DNA from: Fidelibacterota bacterium
GTDB lineage: Bacteria; Pseudomonadota; Alphaproteobacteria; Rhodospirillales; Rhodospirillaceae
Reading direction: 5' to 3'
Assembly: GCA_947481595.1 (NCBI GenBank)
Contig: CANKHC010000004.1
Location: 1 to 40,667, forward strand
DNA length: 40,667 nucleotides
Shown here: positions 1 to 8,596 of the stretch, one piece after another
Layout: every line of letters begins with the position of its first letter
How positions within the stretch are numbered: the first letter of the stretch is position 1
Notes under the pieces: model-generated
Databases searched by the model: none
What the model saw: only the letters and a program-made list of their open reading frames with translations
Told to the model about the DNA's origin: nothing
Position numbers and translations under genes: made by a program

Positions 1-1194
1 GCCGCCGAGAAGGTGTTTTCCGACCTGGGGCGGCTCAAACCCCTGAAGAAGCAAAAAGACGGCGTGATCATCGCCGTGGCGGGATGCGTGGCCCAGGCCG
101 AGGGTGCCGAGATTATGGCCCGCGCCCCCTTCGTCGATATGGTGCTGGGGCCCCAGGTCTATCACCGCCTGCCGGAGATGGTGGCGCGGGTGACGCGCGG
201 CGCCAAACACGTGCTCGACACCGAATTCCCGGCCGAGCCCAAGTTCGACCACCTGCCGGCCCCGCGCGCCGAAGGTCCGGCGGCTTTTCTGTCGGTGCAG
301 GAAGGCTGCGACAAGTTCTGCACCTTCTGTGTCGTGCCCTATACGCGCGGCGCTGAGTATTCACGCCCCGCCGCCGACGTGCTGCGCGAAGCGCGCGGCC
401 TTGTGGCTGGCGGTGTGAAAGAGATCACCCTGCTCGGCCAGAACGTGAACGCCTATCACGGCGAAGGGGATGGCGGCCCACTTGGAACCAAGACAACGTG
501 GTCCTTCGCGCGGTTGATCCGTGAACTGGCGAACGTCGATGGGCTCCAACGCATCCGCTATACCACTTCGCATCCGCGCGACATGGACGATGACCTGATC
601 AAAGCTCATGGCGAGATCCCGCAGCTGATGCCGTTCCTGCATCTGCCCGTTCAATCCGGATCCGACAAAATTCTCGCCGCCATGAACCGCGGCCATACCG
701 CCGCCGACTACCGGCGCATCATCGACAAACTGAAAGCCGCGCGGCCTGACCTGGCCCTGTCGTCGGACTTCATCACCGGCTACCCCGGTGAGAGCGACGC
801 CGACTTCAACGACACCATGAACCTGGTGCACGACATCACGTTTGCCCAAGCGTTCTCGTTCAAATACAGCCCGCGCCCCGGCACGCCCGCCGCGATGATC
901 AAACCGCAGCTTGACGACGCCGTGAAGACCGAACGCCTGCATGCCTTGCAACAGGTTCTCGATGCGCAGTTGACCGCGTTCAACCGGAGTTGCGTGGGCA
1001 AGACCTTCGAGATCTTGCTCACCGGTCACGGCCGCAATCCCGGCCAGCTGGTAGGCAAGAGCCCTTATCTTCAAGCGGTGCACGTCAATGCCGATGCGGC
1101 CCATATCGGGCAGATCATGCCGGTGACCATCACCACGCTCGAATCCTTCAGCCTCGGCGGTGTGCGCGCCGACACAAGCATCGCCGCGGAATGA
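1..1194 (+). CDS. miaB: tRNA-2-methylthio-N6-dimethylallyladenosine synthase MiaB (5'-truncated by window edge)
   Basis: Radical SAM methylthiotransferase that adds the 2-methylthio group to i6A37 of tRNAs. The frame is open from base 1, so the N-terminal part of the UPF0004 domain and the true start lie outside the window. The radical SAM cluster motif CDKFCTFC is clear (Cys at codons 103, 107 and 110 counted from base 1), followed by VVPYTRG, a MiaB signature. A second Cys from the N-terminal cluster is seen in VAGCVAQ. The last ~70 codons fit a TRAM RNA-binding domain. The stop overlaps the phoH start (ATGA, 1191-1194), so the two are probably translationally coupled. The family assignment is secure; MiaB is preferred over MtaB or RimO because of the TRG signature and the phoH-ybeY neighbourhood. 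Confidence 0.95.
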   Translation, partial: AAEKVFSDLGRLKPLKKQKDGVIIAVAGCVAQAEGAEIMARAPFVDMVLGPQVYHRLPEMVARVTRGAKHVLDTEFPAEPKFDHLPAPRAEGPAAFLSVQEGCDKFCTFCVVPYTRGAEYSRPAADVLREARGLVAGGVKEITLLGQNVNAYHGEGDGGPLGTKTTWSFARLIRELANVDGLQRIRYTTSHPRDMDDDLIKAHGEIPQLMPFLHLPVQSGSDKILAAMNRGHTAADYRRIIDKLKAARPDLALSSDFITGYPGESDADFNDTMNLVHDITFAQAFSFKYSPRPGTPAAMIKPQLDDAVKTERLHALQQVLDAQLTAFNRSCVGKTFEILLTGHGRNPGQLVGKSPYLQAVHVNADAAHIGQIMPVTITTLESFSLGGVRADTSIAAE

Positions 1195-2165
1195 GCGAAG
1201 CGACGCACCTCACCTGCGCATTCTCAGACAACAAGCTGTTTCAGCAGCTGGTCGGCCCGCACAACGCCAACTTGGCGCGCCTCGAACAGCGCCTCGGCGT
1301 GGTGCTGCACAGCCGCGGCAATACCGTGACCATCGAGGGCGCGCCGGCGCAAACGGCGCGCGCGGAGGCGGCCCTCAAGCAACTTTACAAGCGATTGGCG
1401 GATGGACTGCCGATTGAAATGGGAGATGTGGACGGCGTGGCACGACTGACGCAGGACAAACCGACTGAGACCGATGCGGGGGATTTTTCCATCCGCACGC
1501 GCAAGCGCCACATCACCGCGCGCTCGGCGGGGCAAGCGGCGTATCTCAAGGCCTTGGAGGACTTCGAGATGGTCTTCGCTTTGGGCCCGGCCGGCACCGG
1601 CAAGACCTACATGGCCGTTGCCAAGGCGGTATCGCTGAAACTTTCCGGCGCGGTCGACCGCATCATCCTCTCGCGCCCCGCCGTCGAAGCCGGCGAGCGC
1701 CTCGGCTTTTTGCCGGGCGACATGCGCGACAAGATCGACCCTTACCTGCGCCCGCTCTACGACGCGCTCTACGACATGCTGCCGGGCGACTACGTCGCCA
1801 AGCTCTTGCTCTCCGGCGAGATCGAAGTTGCACCGCTCGCCTTCATGCGCGGGCGCACGCTGACCAGTGCCTTCATCATTCTCGATGAGGCGCAGAACAC
1901 CACCACCGTGCAAATGAAGATGGCGCTCACCCGCATGGGCGAGAATTCGCGCATGGTGGTCACCGGCGACCTGACCCAGGTCGATTTGCCGCGCGGGACA
2001 AAATCAGGCTTAGAGGACGCGCTGGAGACACTCGATGACGTCAAAGGCGTCGGACGGGTCAACTTCACCCACCGCGACGTCGTGCGCCACGATCTGGTGA
2101 CGCGCATTGTCGAGGCCTACGACAAGCGCGACGCGGCGCGTAAGAAAGCCGCCCCGAACGAATGA
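1191..2165 (+). CDS. phoH: PhoH family ATPase
   Basis: Cytoplasmic P-loop ATPase of the PhoH/PhoL (YbeZ) family, 324 residues from this start. It has an N-terminal KH-like region (about 15-75), the Walker A motif GPAGTGKT at residues 132-139 and Walker [10 protein letters not shown] from about residue 228, followed by [14 protein letters not shown], typical of the family. The frame is open further upstream inside miaB, but ATG 1191 is chosen because it forms the ATGA overlap with the miaB stop and the protein then has normal length. It lies between miaB and ybeY, the usual ybeZ-ybeY arrangement. YbeZ works with the YbeY endoribonuclease in ribosome and RNA quality control in other bacteria; that role here is inferred from synteny. 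Confidence 0.95.
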   Translation: MSEATHLTCAFSDNKLFQQLVGPHNANLARLEQRLGVVLHSRGNTVTIEGAPAQTARAEAALKQLYKRLADGLPIEMGDVDGVARLTQDKPTETDAGDFSIRTRKRHITARSAGQAAYLKALEDFEMVFALGPAGTGKTYMAVAKAVSLKLSGAVDRIILSRPAVEAGERLGFLPGDMRDKIDPYLRPLYDALYDMLPGDYVAKLLLSGEIEVAPLAFMRGRTLTSAFIILDEAQNTTTVQMKMALTRMGENSRMVVTGDLTQVDLPRGTKSGLEDALETLDDVKGVGRVNFTHRDVVRHDLVTRIVEAYDKRDAARKKAAPNE

Positions 2166-2689
2166 AACGCGCCCCCCCAGCGAAAACGATCATCGACGTG
2201 TCGGTAACGGCACCTGCGTGGACGAAAAGCCTGCGCACTCCGGCGGCCATCGCCCGCAAGGCTGCACGGGCGACCGTCACAGCTGCGGGTCCGAAGGGCG
2301 CGGTTGAAGTGTCGGTCGCTCTAACCAGCGATTCGGCTGTGCGCAAGCTGAACGGTCTGTACCGCGGCAAAGACAAGCCGACGAATGTGTTGTCCTTCCC
2401 CGCCGGCCTCAGCGCCCGGGACCTGCCGCGCGGCGCGAGTCTGCCCCTGGGCGACGTGGCGGTGGCCTATGGGACCTGCGCGCGCGAGGCCAAAATCGAG
2501 GGTAAGTCCTTGAAATCGCACCTTTCGCACCTGATGGTCCATGGCGTTCTGCATCTTTTGGGCTATGATCACGAGGACGATGCTGACGCCGAGATCATGG
2601 AACGCCTGGAGAGACGGATTCTGGCCCGCCTGGGGATCAAAGACCCTTACGGCGACCCTGAACCGTCGCGCAAACGGACCCGGCGATGA
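2162..2689 (+). CDS. ybeY: Endoribonuclease / rRNA maturation factor YbeY
   Basis: Zinc-dependent endoribonuclease involved in 16S rRNA 3'-end maturation and late ribosome quality control. The 175-residue protein carries the signature HGVLHLLGYDH, giving the three zinc-binding histidines H127, H131 and H137. The conserved KPTNVLSFP segment precedes it, with LGDV further on. An N-terminal extension of about 15 residues before TIIDVSV is common in alphaproteobacteria. The ATG sits in an ATGA overlap with the phoH stop, and its own stop overlaps the next gene in the same way, so phoH, ybeY and ybeX form a tightly coupled unit. Confidence 0.95.
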   Translation: MKRAPPAKTIIDVSVTAPAWTKSLRTPAAIARKAARATVTAAGPKGAVEVSVALTSDSAVRKLNGLYRGKDKPTNVLSFPAGLSARDLPRGASLPLGDVAVAYGTCAREAKIEGKSLKSHLSHLMVHGVLHLLGYDHEDDADAEIMERLERRILARLGIKDPYGDPEPSRKRTRR

Positions 2690-3618
2690 CTGAGCTGAAC
2701 CGGACCCTTCCGGCGGAGGACACCGCCGAACAGAGCCCTGGGCTCCTCAAAACTTTGAAACGCTGGTGGGCGCCCGAAAGCGCCGAAGCCGAAACCGTGC
2801 GCGAGGTCATCGAGGAGCTGATCGAGGAGCGCAACGAGGAAAGCCCGCCCGACGACGGCGGGCCGGCCATCGATCCCAACGAACGCCTGCTGCTCGGCAA
2901 CGTGCTGAAGATGCGCACCGTCACCGCGCTCGACATCATGATCCCGCGTCCGGATATCGTCGCCGTCGAAGTGCAGACCCCCATGGACCAGGTGCTGGAG
3001 CTCTTGATGAAAGAGCGCCACTCGCGCCTGCCGGTCTATCGCGGCACGCTCGATGACGTGCTCGGCTTCGTCCACATCAAGGACGTGGCCGTGCTGGCGG
3101 TGGAGCACAGCGCCGGCAAAGCCGCGACACCGCTCGCCGATATCGTGCGCAACATGCTGTTTGTTTCACCTGCGGTGCGCGTGCTCGATCTTCTTCTCGA
3201 GATGCGCCTGAAGCGCACGCACATGGCCTTGGTGGTCGACGAGTACGGCGGCATCGACGGCCTGCTCACCATCGAGGACGTGGTCGAACAGATCGTCGGC
3301 GAGATCGAAGACGAACACGACAGCGACCAGGCAGCCACCATGGTCGAGAAGCCCGACAAGAGTGTCTCCGCTGACGCGCGCGTCGGTCTTTCGGAATTCG
3401 AAGCACGCTACGGCCAGGTCTTCAGCGACGAGGAGCGCGAGACGACAGACACCTTGGGCGGCCTTGTGACTTACCTCGCGGGGCACGTGCCGGGTCGCGG
3501 CGAATTGGTCAAACATCCCTCCGGCCTCGAATTCGAAGTGCTCGAGGGCGATCCCCGCCGCGTGCGGCAGTTGCGCGTGCGCAACATCCCGCCGCCGCCC
3601 GCTCCCACCGGGAAATAA
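2686..3618 (+). CDS. ybeX: CorC/YbeX-type CBS-domain protein (hemolysin-C family)
   Basis: A 310-residue soluble protein with two CBS domains (about residues 75-135 and 140-200; motifs IMIPRPDIVAVE, HSRLPVY, ALVVDEYGGIDGLLTIED) followed by a CorC_HlyC C-terminal domain (about 220-300). It has no DUF21/CNNM membrane domain, so it is the short cytosolic CorC/YbeX form rather than a TlyC-like membrane transporter. The family is linked to magnesium/cobalt efflux and, through synteny with ybeZ-ybeY, to ribosome metabolism. The start overlaps the ybeY stop (ATGA). The N-terminus (about 1-60) is acidic. The exact role cannot be decided from sequence. Confidence 0.9.
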   Translation: MTELNRTLPAEDTAEQSPGLLKTLKRWWAPESAEAETVREVIEELIEERNEESPPDDGGPAIDPNERLLLGNVLKMRTVTALDIMIPRPDIVAVEVQTPMDQVLELLMKERHSRLPVYRGTLDDVLGFVHIKDVAVLAVEHSAGKAATPLADIVRNMLFVSPAVRVLDLLLEMRLKRTHMALVVDEYGGIDGLLTIEDVVEQIVGEIEDEHDSDQAATMVEKPDKSVSADARVGLSEFEARYGQVFSDEERETTDTLGGLVTYLAGHVPGRGELVKHPSGLEFEVLEGDPRRVRQLRVRNIPPPPAPTGK

Positions 3619-3627
3619 ATCCGCATC

Positions 3628-5238
3628 ATGTCCGGCGTCGCACTTTGGTTCGCCCGGCGATCCGGCTGGCAACGATTGGCGGTGGCGTTTATCGCCGGCT
3701 GCATCGCGATATTCGCCTTCGCCCCGTTTTCCTTTGTACCCGCCTTGCTGCTCGCCTTCGTGGCCCTGATGTGGCTGCTCGAGGGATCGACGTCCTGGAA
3801 ACAAGCGGCCGCAGCCGGTTGGGCCTTTGGCTTCGGGCATTACTTGACCAGCATCTATTGGATCAGCGAGGCGTTTTTCGTCGACGCCGAGACCTTCGGC
3901 GCCATCGCTTATCCCGCCGTCACCGCGTTGGCGGCAGCCCTCGGGATTTTCATAGCGATCATCGCCGCCGTCACGCACCTCATCGCGCCGGCGCATGAAG
4001 ACGAGATGCCCGACGACCGCGTGATCACAACGGCTTTGCGTGTGCTGCTCTTCGCCGCCGCCTGGACGCTGATCGAATGGACCAAGAGCTGGATCTTCAC
4101 CGGCTTTCCCTGGAACCCGGTGGGCGCGGTGTGGTCGGAGACCAAAACACCTTTGGGCCTGCCGATGATGCAGGTGACGACGCTGATTGGCACCTATGGC
4201 CTGACGCTGGTGACGGTGATCGCAGCTTGCATGCCCGCCGTACTGGGACACACACCGCGCTTCCGCCGCGCGCATCTGACGGCGGCGGCGCCGCTTTTTC
4301 TGTTGCTGGTGATTGGTGTCGGCGGCGCGGTACGTCTCCATGGCGCCGAGACGCACTTTGTGCCGAACGTGAAGCTGCGCTTGGTGCAAGCGGCGATCCC
4401 GCAGACCGAGCGCGCGCGTCCCAGCCAGTGGGAAGCACAGCTCGCCGACTATGTGGCCTTGAGCACCGCCAACCGTCCGGGCGACATCACCCATGTTATC
4501 TGGGGAGAGGCGGCGGTGCCGCCGACGTTCTTCTTGAATCTGGATGAACGTCACCGCCGCATCGCTGCTGCCGCGGCACCGGCGAACGGTCTGCTGATCA
4601 CGGGCGCCGACCGCGGCTTGAACGACGGCGTGAAGTGGACCGAGATCTACAATTCGCTTTACGCGATCCGCCCTTCGGGCGACATCGCCGCGTTCTACGA
4701 CAAGACGCACCTGGTGCCCTTCGGCGAATACATGCCGTTCCGCTGGTTGATCCCTTACGACAAAATTGCCAGCGGCTATGGCGACTTCGCCTCCGGCACC
4801 GGATTGACGGCGCTGGCGGCCGACGGGCTGCCCGCATTCACACCTTTGATCTGCTACGAGGCGATCTTCTCCGGCAACGTCACGCCCGAAGGCCTCCCCA
4901 AACCGAAGTGGCTGCTCAACATCACCAATGACGCCTGGTTCGGCATGAGCACCGGGCCCTACCAACATTATGCGACCACCCGCTTGCGCGCGGTCGAGGA
5001 AGGCCTATCTCTGGTGCGGGTCGCCAATACCGGAATTTCGGCCGTCATCGATGGTTATGGCCGGACGGTCAGCGAGCTGGGATTGGGTCAACGCGGGGTG
5101 GTGGATGCAGCCTTGCCGGAGCCCGCGAGCGGTTTCACACCCTTCGGTTTGTTGGGGAATCTGATTCCGCTCCTTCTGGCAACCGCTGCGGGCGGCACCG
5201 CGTTAACACTTTACCGGCGACGCAATCGACGAGCCTAA
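3628..5238 (+). CDS. lnt: Apolipoprotein N-acyltransferase Lnt
   Basis: Inner-membrane enzyme that transfers the third acyl chain to the N-terminal cysteine of lipoproteins. The 536-residue protein has several N-terminal hydrophobic segments (about residues 15-230), then a periplasmic nitrilase-type domain. The catalytic triad is visible: E294 in IWGEAAVP, K359 in YDKTHLVPFGEYMPF and C409 in LICYEAIF. The NDAWFG motif follows, and a last hydrophobic segment lies near residues 508-525. It starts 9 bases after the ybeX stop. Its order after ybeX matches E. coli and many alphaproteobacteria. The window also encodes at least two lipoproteins that would be substrates (24295-24675 and 30691-32139). 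Confidence 0.96.
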   Translation: MSGVALWFARRSGWQRLAVAFIAGCIAIFAFAPFSFVPALLLAFVALMWLLEGSTSWKQAAAAGWAFGFGHYLTSIYWISEAFFVDAETFGAIAYPAVTALAAALGIFIAIIAAVTHLIAPAHEDEMPDDRVITTALRVLLFAAAWTLIEWTKSWIFTGFPWNPVGAVWSETKTPLGLPMMQVTTLIGTYGLTLVTVIAACMPAVLGHTPRFRRAHLTAAAPLFLLLVIGVGGAVRLHGAETHFVPNVKLRLVQAAIPQTERARPSQWEAQLADYVALSTANRPGDITHVIWGEAAVPPTFFLNLDERHRRIAAAAAPANGLLITGADRGLNDGVKWTEIYNSLYAIRPSGDIAAFYDKTHLVPFGEYMPFRWLIPYDKIASGYGDFASGTGLTALAADGLPAFTPLICYEAIFSGNVTPEGLPKPKWLLNITNDAWFGMSTGPYQHYATTRLRAVEEGLSLVRVANTGISAVIDGYGRTVSELGLGQRGVVDAALPEPASGFTPFGLLGNLIPLLLATAAGGTALTLYRRRNRRA

Positions 5239-5365
5239 CAACCGACACAATCGGTCCTTAGATGACGGGTACCACGTTTGATTTGGCCGATTTTTTGTGT
5301 CAAATAGTGGTGAAGCAGGGCCGTCGATTCAACGATCGGTAGAGCTATCGTCTACATTTGTTACA

Positions 5366-5383
5366 GGCCTATGTTTTTAGGCC
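5366..5383. repeat. Inverted repeat upstream of the Xre regulator
   Basis: GGCCTA (5366-5371) and TAGGCC (5378-5383) form a perfect 6-base inverted repeat around a 6-base T-rich centre. It lies 22 bases upstream of the chosen start of the Xre gene. It could be an operator for autoregulation or an RNA hairpin in the leader; both are inference. A second small perfect inverted repeat (ACCGA/TCGGT, 5241-5255) lies just after the lnt stop. Confidence 0.4.
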
Positions 5384-5405
5384 GCCTTTAACAGCAGGAA
5401 CTGCC

Positions 5406-5900
5406 ATGGGTTTACCGCAGGAAGACGACGATTTTGAAGGCTCGGCAGCGCGTTCGACGCGTGGCCGTATGCCCTCGGGCAAGCCGAATCCGGTGGATGT
5501 GCACGTCGGCAGCCGTGTGCGCCTTCGCCGCACGCTGCTCGGCATGAGCCAGGAAAAGCTGGGTGAGGCCATCGGCCTGACCTTCCAGCAGGTGCAGAAG
5601 TACGAGCGCGGGGCCAACCGTATCGGCGCCAGCCGCCTGTGGGATCTCAGCCGCGTGCTGGATTGCCCGATGTCCTTCTTCTTCGAGGAGATGGACGACG
5701 CCACCCAAAGCGCCTCCCCGCGCAACCTCTCGGTGGAGACGCCCGACGTCGAGCCACGCGAAAACGGCCCGATGACCAAGCGCGAGACGCTGGAACTGGT
5801 GCGCGCTTACTACCGCATCAAGGACTATCACGTGCGCCGTCGTATTTACGAACTGGCCAAGTCCTTGGCCTCGCCGGAAGAAGTCCCAGCCGAAGATTAA
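5406..5900 (+). CDS. Xre-family helix-turn-helix transcriptional regulator
   Basis: A 164-residue protein with a cro/C1-type helix-turn-helix at about residues 33-90 (VGSRVRLRRTLLGMSQEKLG, then TFQQVQKYERG, a textbook Xre recognition helix). A variable linker and a conserved C-terminal helix-rich tail (about 125-164) follow. ATG 5406 is preferred over an in-frame TTG at 5358 because a purine-rich AGCAGGA lies 6-12 bases upstream. The gene sits between lnt and metK, a conserved position in alphaproteobacteria, and is followed by a strong terminator. Its target is unknown; autoregulation through the upstream inverted repeat is possible. Confidence 0.9.
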   Translation: MGLPQEDDDFEGSAARSTRGRMPSGKPNPVDVHVGSRVRLRRTLLGMSQEKLGEAIGLTFQQVQKYERGANRIGASRLWDLSRVLDCPMSFFFEEMDDATQSASPRNLSVETPDVEPRENGPMTKRETLELVRAYYRIKDYHVRRRIYELAKSLASPEEVPAED

Positions 5901-5924
5901 GCTTCGCTTTACCTCTTAAGTCTT

Positions 5925-5957
5925 AAAAGCCGCCGTGGGATACACGGCGGCTTTTTT
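5925..5957 (+). terminator. Rho-independent terminator after the Xre gene
   Basis: AAAAGCCGCCGTG (5925-5937) and CACGGCGGCTTTT (5943-5955) form a perfect 13-base stem with a 5-base loop, running into a T tract ending at 5957. It closes the lnt/xre transcription unit, so metK needs its own promoter. Confidence 0.93.
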
Positions 5958-5997
5958 GTGCCCGGCTTGAAAAAGACGTCCGGTTCCTATACGCCCT

Positions 5998-6019
5998 GCG
6001 GGACTTTTCCCGCCGTTTT
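5998..6019 (+). promoter_or_regulatory. Small hairpin with T-run in the metK leader
   Basis: GCGGG (5998-6002) and CCCGC (6009-6013) can pair around a 6-base loop, followed by CG and TTTT. It lies about 30 bases upstream of the metK start. It could be a weak attenuator. I could not match the 88-base leader to a known SAM riboswitch class, so only a hairpin is claimed. Confidence 0.3.
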
Positions 6020-6045
6020 GCACCATTCCGCCAGGAGATCCAGCC

Positions 6046-7218
6046 TTGTCCAAGACCGATTATGTGTTCACCAGCGAGTCCGTTTCGGAAGGTCACCCGG
6101 ACAAGGTCAGCGACCGCATCTCTGACTCGATCGTCGACCTGTGCTTGGCGGCCGATCCGCAATCGCGCGTCGCCCTCGAGACCCTGTGCACGACCAACCT
6201 CGTCGTCCTCGCCGGTGAAGTGCGCGTTCCGAAATCGGTGACGCATGAAGCGATGATCCAAGCGGCGCGCGATGCGGTGAAGGACATCGGCTACGAGCAG
6301 GACGGCTTCCACTGGCAGAACGCGAAGATCGATTGCTATGTGCATGCGCAGTCCGCCGACATCGCCGTCGGCGTCGATTCCGCCGGCAACAAGGACGAAG
6401 GTGCCGGCGACCAGGGCATCATGTTCGGCTACGCCGTCAATGAGACGGTCGAGTTCATGCCGGCGCCCATCCATTATTCGCACCTGATCCTGAAGTCGCT
6501 CGCTGAAGCGCGCCACAACAAGGACATCGATTTCTTGGGTCCCGATGCCAAGAGCCAGCTGTCGCTGCAATATGTCGGCGGCAAGCCGGTGAAGTGCACG
6601 TCGGTCGTGGTCTCCACGCAGCACAGCGAGAAGGCCGATCAAGAAACTATTCGCGAATACGTGCGCAAACACGTCACCAACGTCCTGCCCAAGGGCTGGA
6701 TGTGCCCCGAAGACCAGTTTTATGTGAACCCCACCGGCCGCTTTGTCATCGGCGGGCCGGACGGCGACACCGGCCTCACCGGCCGCAAGATCATCGTCGA
6801 CACTTATGGTGGGGCTGCGCCGCATGGCGGCGGTGCGTTCTCTGGTAAGGATCCGACCAAGGTCGACCGCTCGGCGGCTTATGCTGCGCGTTACCTTGCG
6901 AAGAACGTGGTGGCCGCCGGCCTCGCGGACAAATGCCTGATCCAGCTTTCCTATGCCATCGGCGTGGCCAAGCCCCTGTCGGTCTATGTCGACACCCAAG
7001 GCACCGGCAATGTCGACGAGGACAAACTCTCGGCGGTGCTGCAGGAACTGATGGACCTGTCGCCCCGCGGCATCCGCACGCACCTCAAGCTCAACCGCCC
7101 GATCTATGCCCGCACGTCGTCTTACGGCCACTTCGGCCGCGCGCCGGACGGCCAGGGCGGTTTCAGCTGGGAGCGCCTGGACCTGGTGGATCAACTTGAA
7201 TCCGCCTTCGGGGTCTAA
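6046..7218 (+). CDS. metK: S-adenosylmethionine synthase MetK
   Basis: Makes S-adenosylmethionine from ATP and methionine in the cytoplasm. The 390-residue protein shows the family signatures GHPDK near residue 17, [12 protein letters not shown] near 120 and the [16 protein letters not shown] loop near 262. The start is a TTG at 6046 with AGGAG at 6033-6037, 8 bases upstream; no better ATG exists, since the conserved [15 protein letters not shown] begins immediately. It lies just after a terminator and its end overlaps the trmB start. SAM is the methyl donor for TrmB and RsmI and is used by MiaB, all encoded in this window. Confidence 0.97.
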   Translation: MSKTDYVFTSESVSEGHPDKVSDRISDSIVDLCLAADPQSRVALETLCTTNLVVLAGEVRVPKSVTHEAMIQAARDAVKDIGYEQDGFHWQNAKIDCYVHAQSADIAVGVDSAGNKDEGAGDQGIMFGYAVNETVEFMPAPIHYSHLILKSLAEARHNKDIDFLGPDAKSQLSLQYVGGKPVKCTSVVVSTQHSEKADQETIREYVRKHVTNVLPKGWMCPEDQFYVNPTGRFVIGGPDGDTGLTGRKIIVDTYGGAAPHGGGAFSGKDPTKVDRSAAYAARYLAKNVVAAGLADKCLIQLSYAIGVAKPLSVYVDTQGTGNVDEDKLSAVLQELMDLSPRGIRTHLKLNRPIYARTSSYGHFGRAPDGQGGFSWERLDLVDQLESAFGV

Positions 7219-7903
7219 TCAGCCCACCGAAAAGCTTCAGTTCTACGGGCGGCGCAAAGGCAAGCCGCTAAAGGCCGGGCGGCTGGGGCTGCTCGACAAC
7301 CTCTTGCCGCGCCTGAAGTTATCCACAGATCAACCCATTGATCCAGACGTATTATTCCCTGGGAAAAGTGTCCGCCTGGAGATTGGTTTCGGCTCCGGTG
7401 AGCACCTCGCCTACATGGCCCAGGCCAACCCGGGCGTGGGCTTCATCGGCTCTGAGGTGTTCCTGAACGGAGTGGGGTCGTTGCTGCGCTATGTGGCCGA
7501 GATGGATCTGGCCAATGTGCGCATCTATGACAATGACGTGCGCTACCTGCTGCCCATGCTGCGCAGCAATTCCTTGGAGCGGGTTTCGCTGTTGTTCCCC
7601 GATCCCTGGCCGAAATCCCGCCACGCCAAGCGCCGTTTCGTTGGTCCCGCCATGCTCAATGAGATGGCGCGGCTGCTGAAAGACGGCGGCGAGTTCCGCG
7701 TCGCCAGCGACCATCCGGTCTATGTGGAATGGACGTTGCTGCACGCCCCCCAGCACAAGGACTTCCGCTGGGAGGCGAAAACGCCTGAGGATTGGCGCGT
7801 CCGCCCGGCCGACTCGACGCCCACGCGCTACGAGGAAAAAGCCCTCAAAGCCGGGCGCCGGCCAGCCTTCCTAACCTTCACACGGATTGCGAGAACCGGC
7901 TGA
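7196..7903 (+). CDS. trmB: tRNA (guanine-N7-)-methyltransferase TrmB
   Basis: SAM-dependent methyltransferase that forms m7G46 in tRNA. From TTG 7196 the product is 235 residues. Motifs are clear: [11 protein letters not shown] (SAM-binding motif I), [11 protein letters not shown] and [17 protein letters not shown], the TrmB signature. The start is uncertain: the TTG at 7196 lies 23 bases inside the end of metK, with GGTGGA at 7185-7190 as a possible ribosome binding site. No ATG or GTG is available in frame before the conserved YGRRKGK segment. The metK overlap implies co-transcription. Confidence 0.93.
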   Translation: MNPPSGSNQPTEKLQFYGRRKGKPLKAGRLGLLDNLLPRLKLSTDQPIDPDVLFPGKSVRLEIGFGSGEHLAYMAQANPGVGFIGSEVFLNGVGSLLRYVAEMDLANVRIYDNDVRYLLPMLRSNSLERVSLLFPDPWPKSRHAKRRFVGPAMLNEMARLLKDGGEFRVASDHPVYVEWTLLHAPQHKDFRWEAKTPEDWRVRPADSTPTRYEEKALKAGRRPAFLTFTRIARTG

Positions 7904-7906
7904 AAA

Positions 7907-7933
7907 CCGCGGGATTCGGCTTGAATCCTGCGG
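7907..7933. repeat. Long inverted repeat after trmB
   Basis: CCGC-G-GGATTC (7907-7917) pairs with GAATCC-T-GCGG (7923-7933), an 11-base stem with one G-U pair in RNA and a 5-base loop. It begins 4 bases after the trmB stop and is flanked by A tracts on both sides, so on the plus strand it is not a standard U-tailed terminator. It overlaps the proposed -35 box of the rimP promoter. It may stabilise the metK-trmB mRNA end or be a protein-binding site. Confidence 0.55.
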
Positions 7934-7949
7934 AAAATCGGCATATATC
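7921..7949 (+). promoter_or_regulatory. Candidate sigma70-type promoter of the rimP-nusA-infB operon
   Basis: TTGAAT (7921-7926) and TATATC (7944-7949) are separated by 17 bases. Transcription would start near 7955-7957 and produce a leader of about 95 bases that contains the hairpin at 7984-8008. The matches to consensus are moderate; no transcript data are available. Confidence 0.45.
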
Positions 7950-7983
7950 AGCGCCCATCTTCACCATGTCGGATTGACTGAGG

Positions 7984-8008
7984 AGTGGGCCAATTGCCCA
8001 CTTTTTTT
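7984..8008 (+). terminator. Attenuator-like terminator in the rimP leader
   Basis: AGTGGGC (7984-7990) and GCCCACT (7996-8002) form a perfect 7-base stem with a 5-base loop, followed by a run of seven Ts (8002-8008). It lies 44 bases upstream of rimP and downstream of a plausible promoter, so it would end transcripts before the operon unless read-through occurs. A terminator hairpin in front of rimP-nusA is a recurrent feature of proteobacteria and has been proposed as an attenuator; NusA feedback on it is inference. Confidence 0.8.
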
Positions 8009-8052
8009 ATACCTGTAACGCCTCGGGGGTCCGACCGGACGACGAGGACCTT

Positions 8053-8583
8053 TTGCAGAGACTACCCGCCCTTGAAGCGCGCGTTGAACCGACCCTGGAA
8101 GCGATGGGCTTCGAGGTTGTGCGCATCGCGCTGACCGGCGGCGAAGGCACCAAGACGCTGCAGGTGATGGCCGACCGCCGCGATGGATCGCAGATCTCGG
8201 TCGACGACTGCGCCGACATCAGCAACGCCCTGTCGGCGATCTTCGACGTCGAGGAGCCGGTGAGCGGGCACTACGACCTGGAGATCAGCTCGGCGGGCAT
8301 CGACCGGCCGCTGACACGGCTGAAGGATTTCGCCAACTACGCCGGCCACGAAGCCAAGCTGGAAACCAAGATCGGCGTGAACGGCAGGAGACGGTTTCGC
8401 GGAGCCCTTGCGGGTGTCGACGGCGAGAACGTGAAGATCACCACCGATGAGGGCGACGCCGTCATCGCCTTTGACAACATCGGCAGCGCCAAACTGGTGC
8501 TGACGGACGAGTTGATCGCCGCGACAGCGGCAAAAATTAAAGACGCCGCGACAGCATCGCGCGCGGCAAAGAAAGAAGCTTAA
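8053..8583 (+). CDS. rimP: Ribosome maturation factor RimP
   Basis: Factor for 30S subunit assembly, 176 residues. The N-terminal domain begins LEARVEPTLEAMGFEVVRI and continues with VDDCADISNALSAIFDVE; the motif DLEISSAGIDRPL is the RimP signature; a C-terminal SH3-like domain follows (about 95-155). The start is TTG 8053 with GAGGA at 8044-8048 only 4 bases upstream; no alternative in-frame ATG fits. The C-terminal tail is Ala/Lys-rich. It heads the nusA-infB operon; nusA starts 13 bases after its stop. Confidence 0.94.
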   Translation: MQRLPALEARVEPTLEAMGFEVVRIALTGGEGTKTLQVMADRRDGSQISVDDCADISNALSAIFDVEEPVSGHYDLEISSAGIDRPLTRLKDFANYAGHEAKLETKIGVNGRRRFRGALAGVDGENVKITTDEGDAVIAFDNIGSAKLVLTDELIAATAAKIKDAATASRAAKKEA

Positions 8584-8596
8584 GGAGAAAGACAAC

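Noticed and set aside
3166-4968. A 600-codon open frame on the minus strand
   Set aside because: It is antisense to ybeX and lnt, whose products have full catalytic motifs. It has a His/Arg/Gly-rich composition typical of antisense frames in GC-rich DNA and no recognisable domain.
5958-6045. SAM-sensing riboswitch before metK
   Set aside because: The 88-base leader has only a small 5-pair hairpin and no recognisable core of SAM-II, SAM/SAH or related classes.
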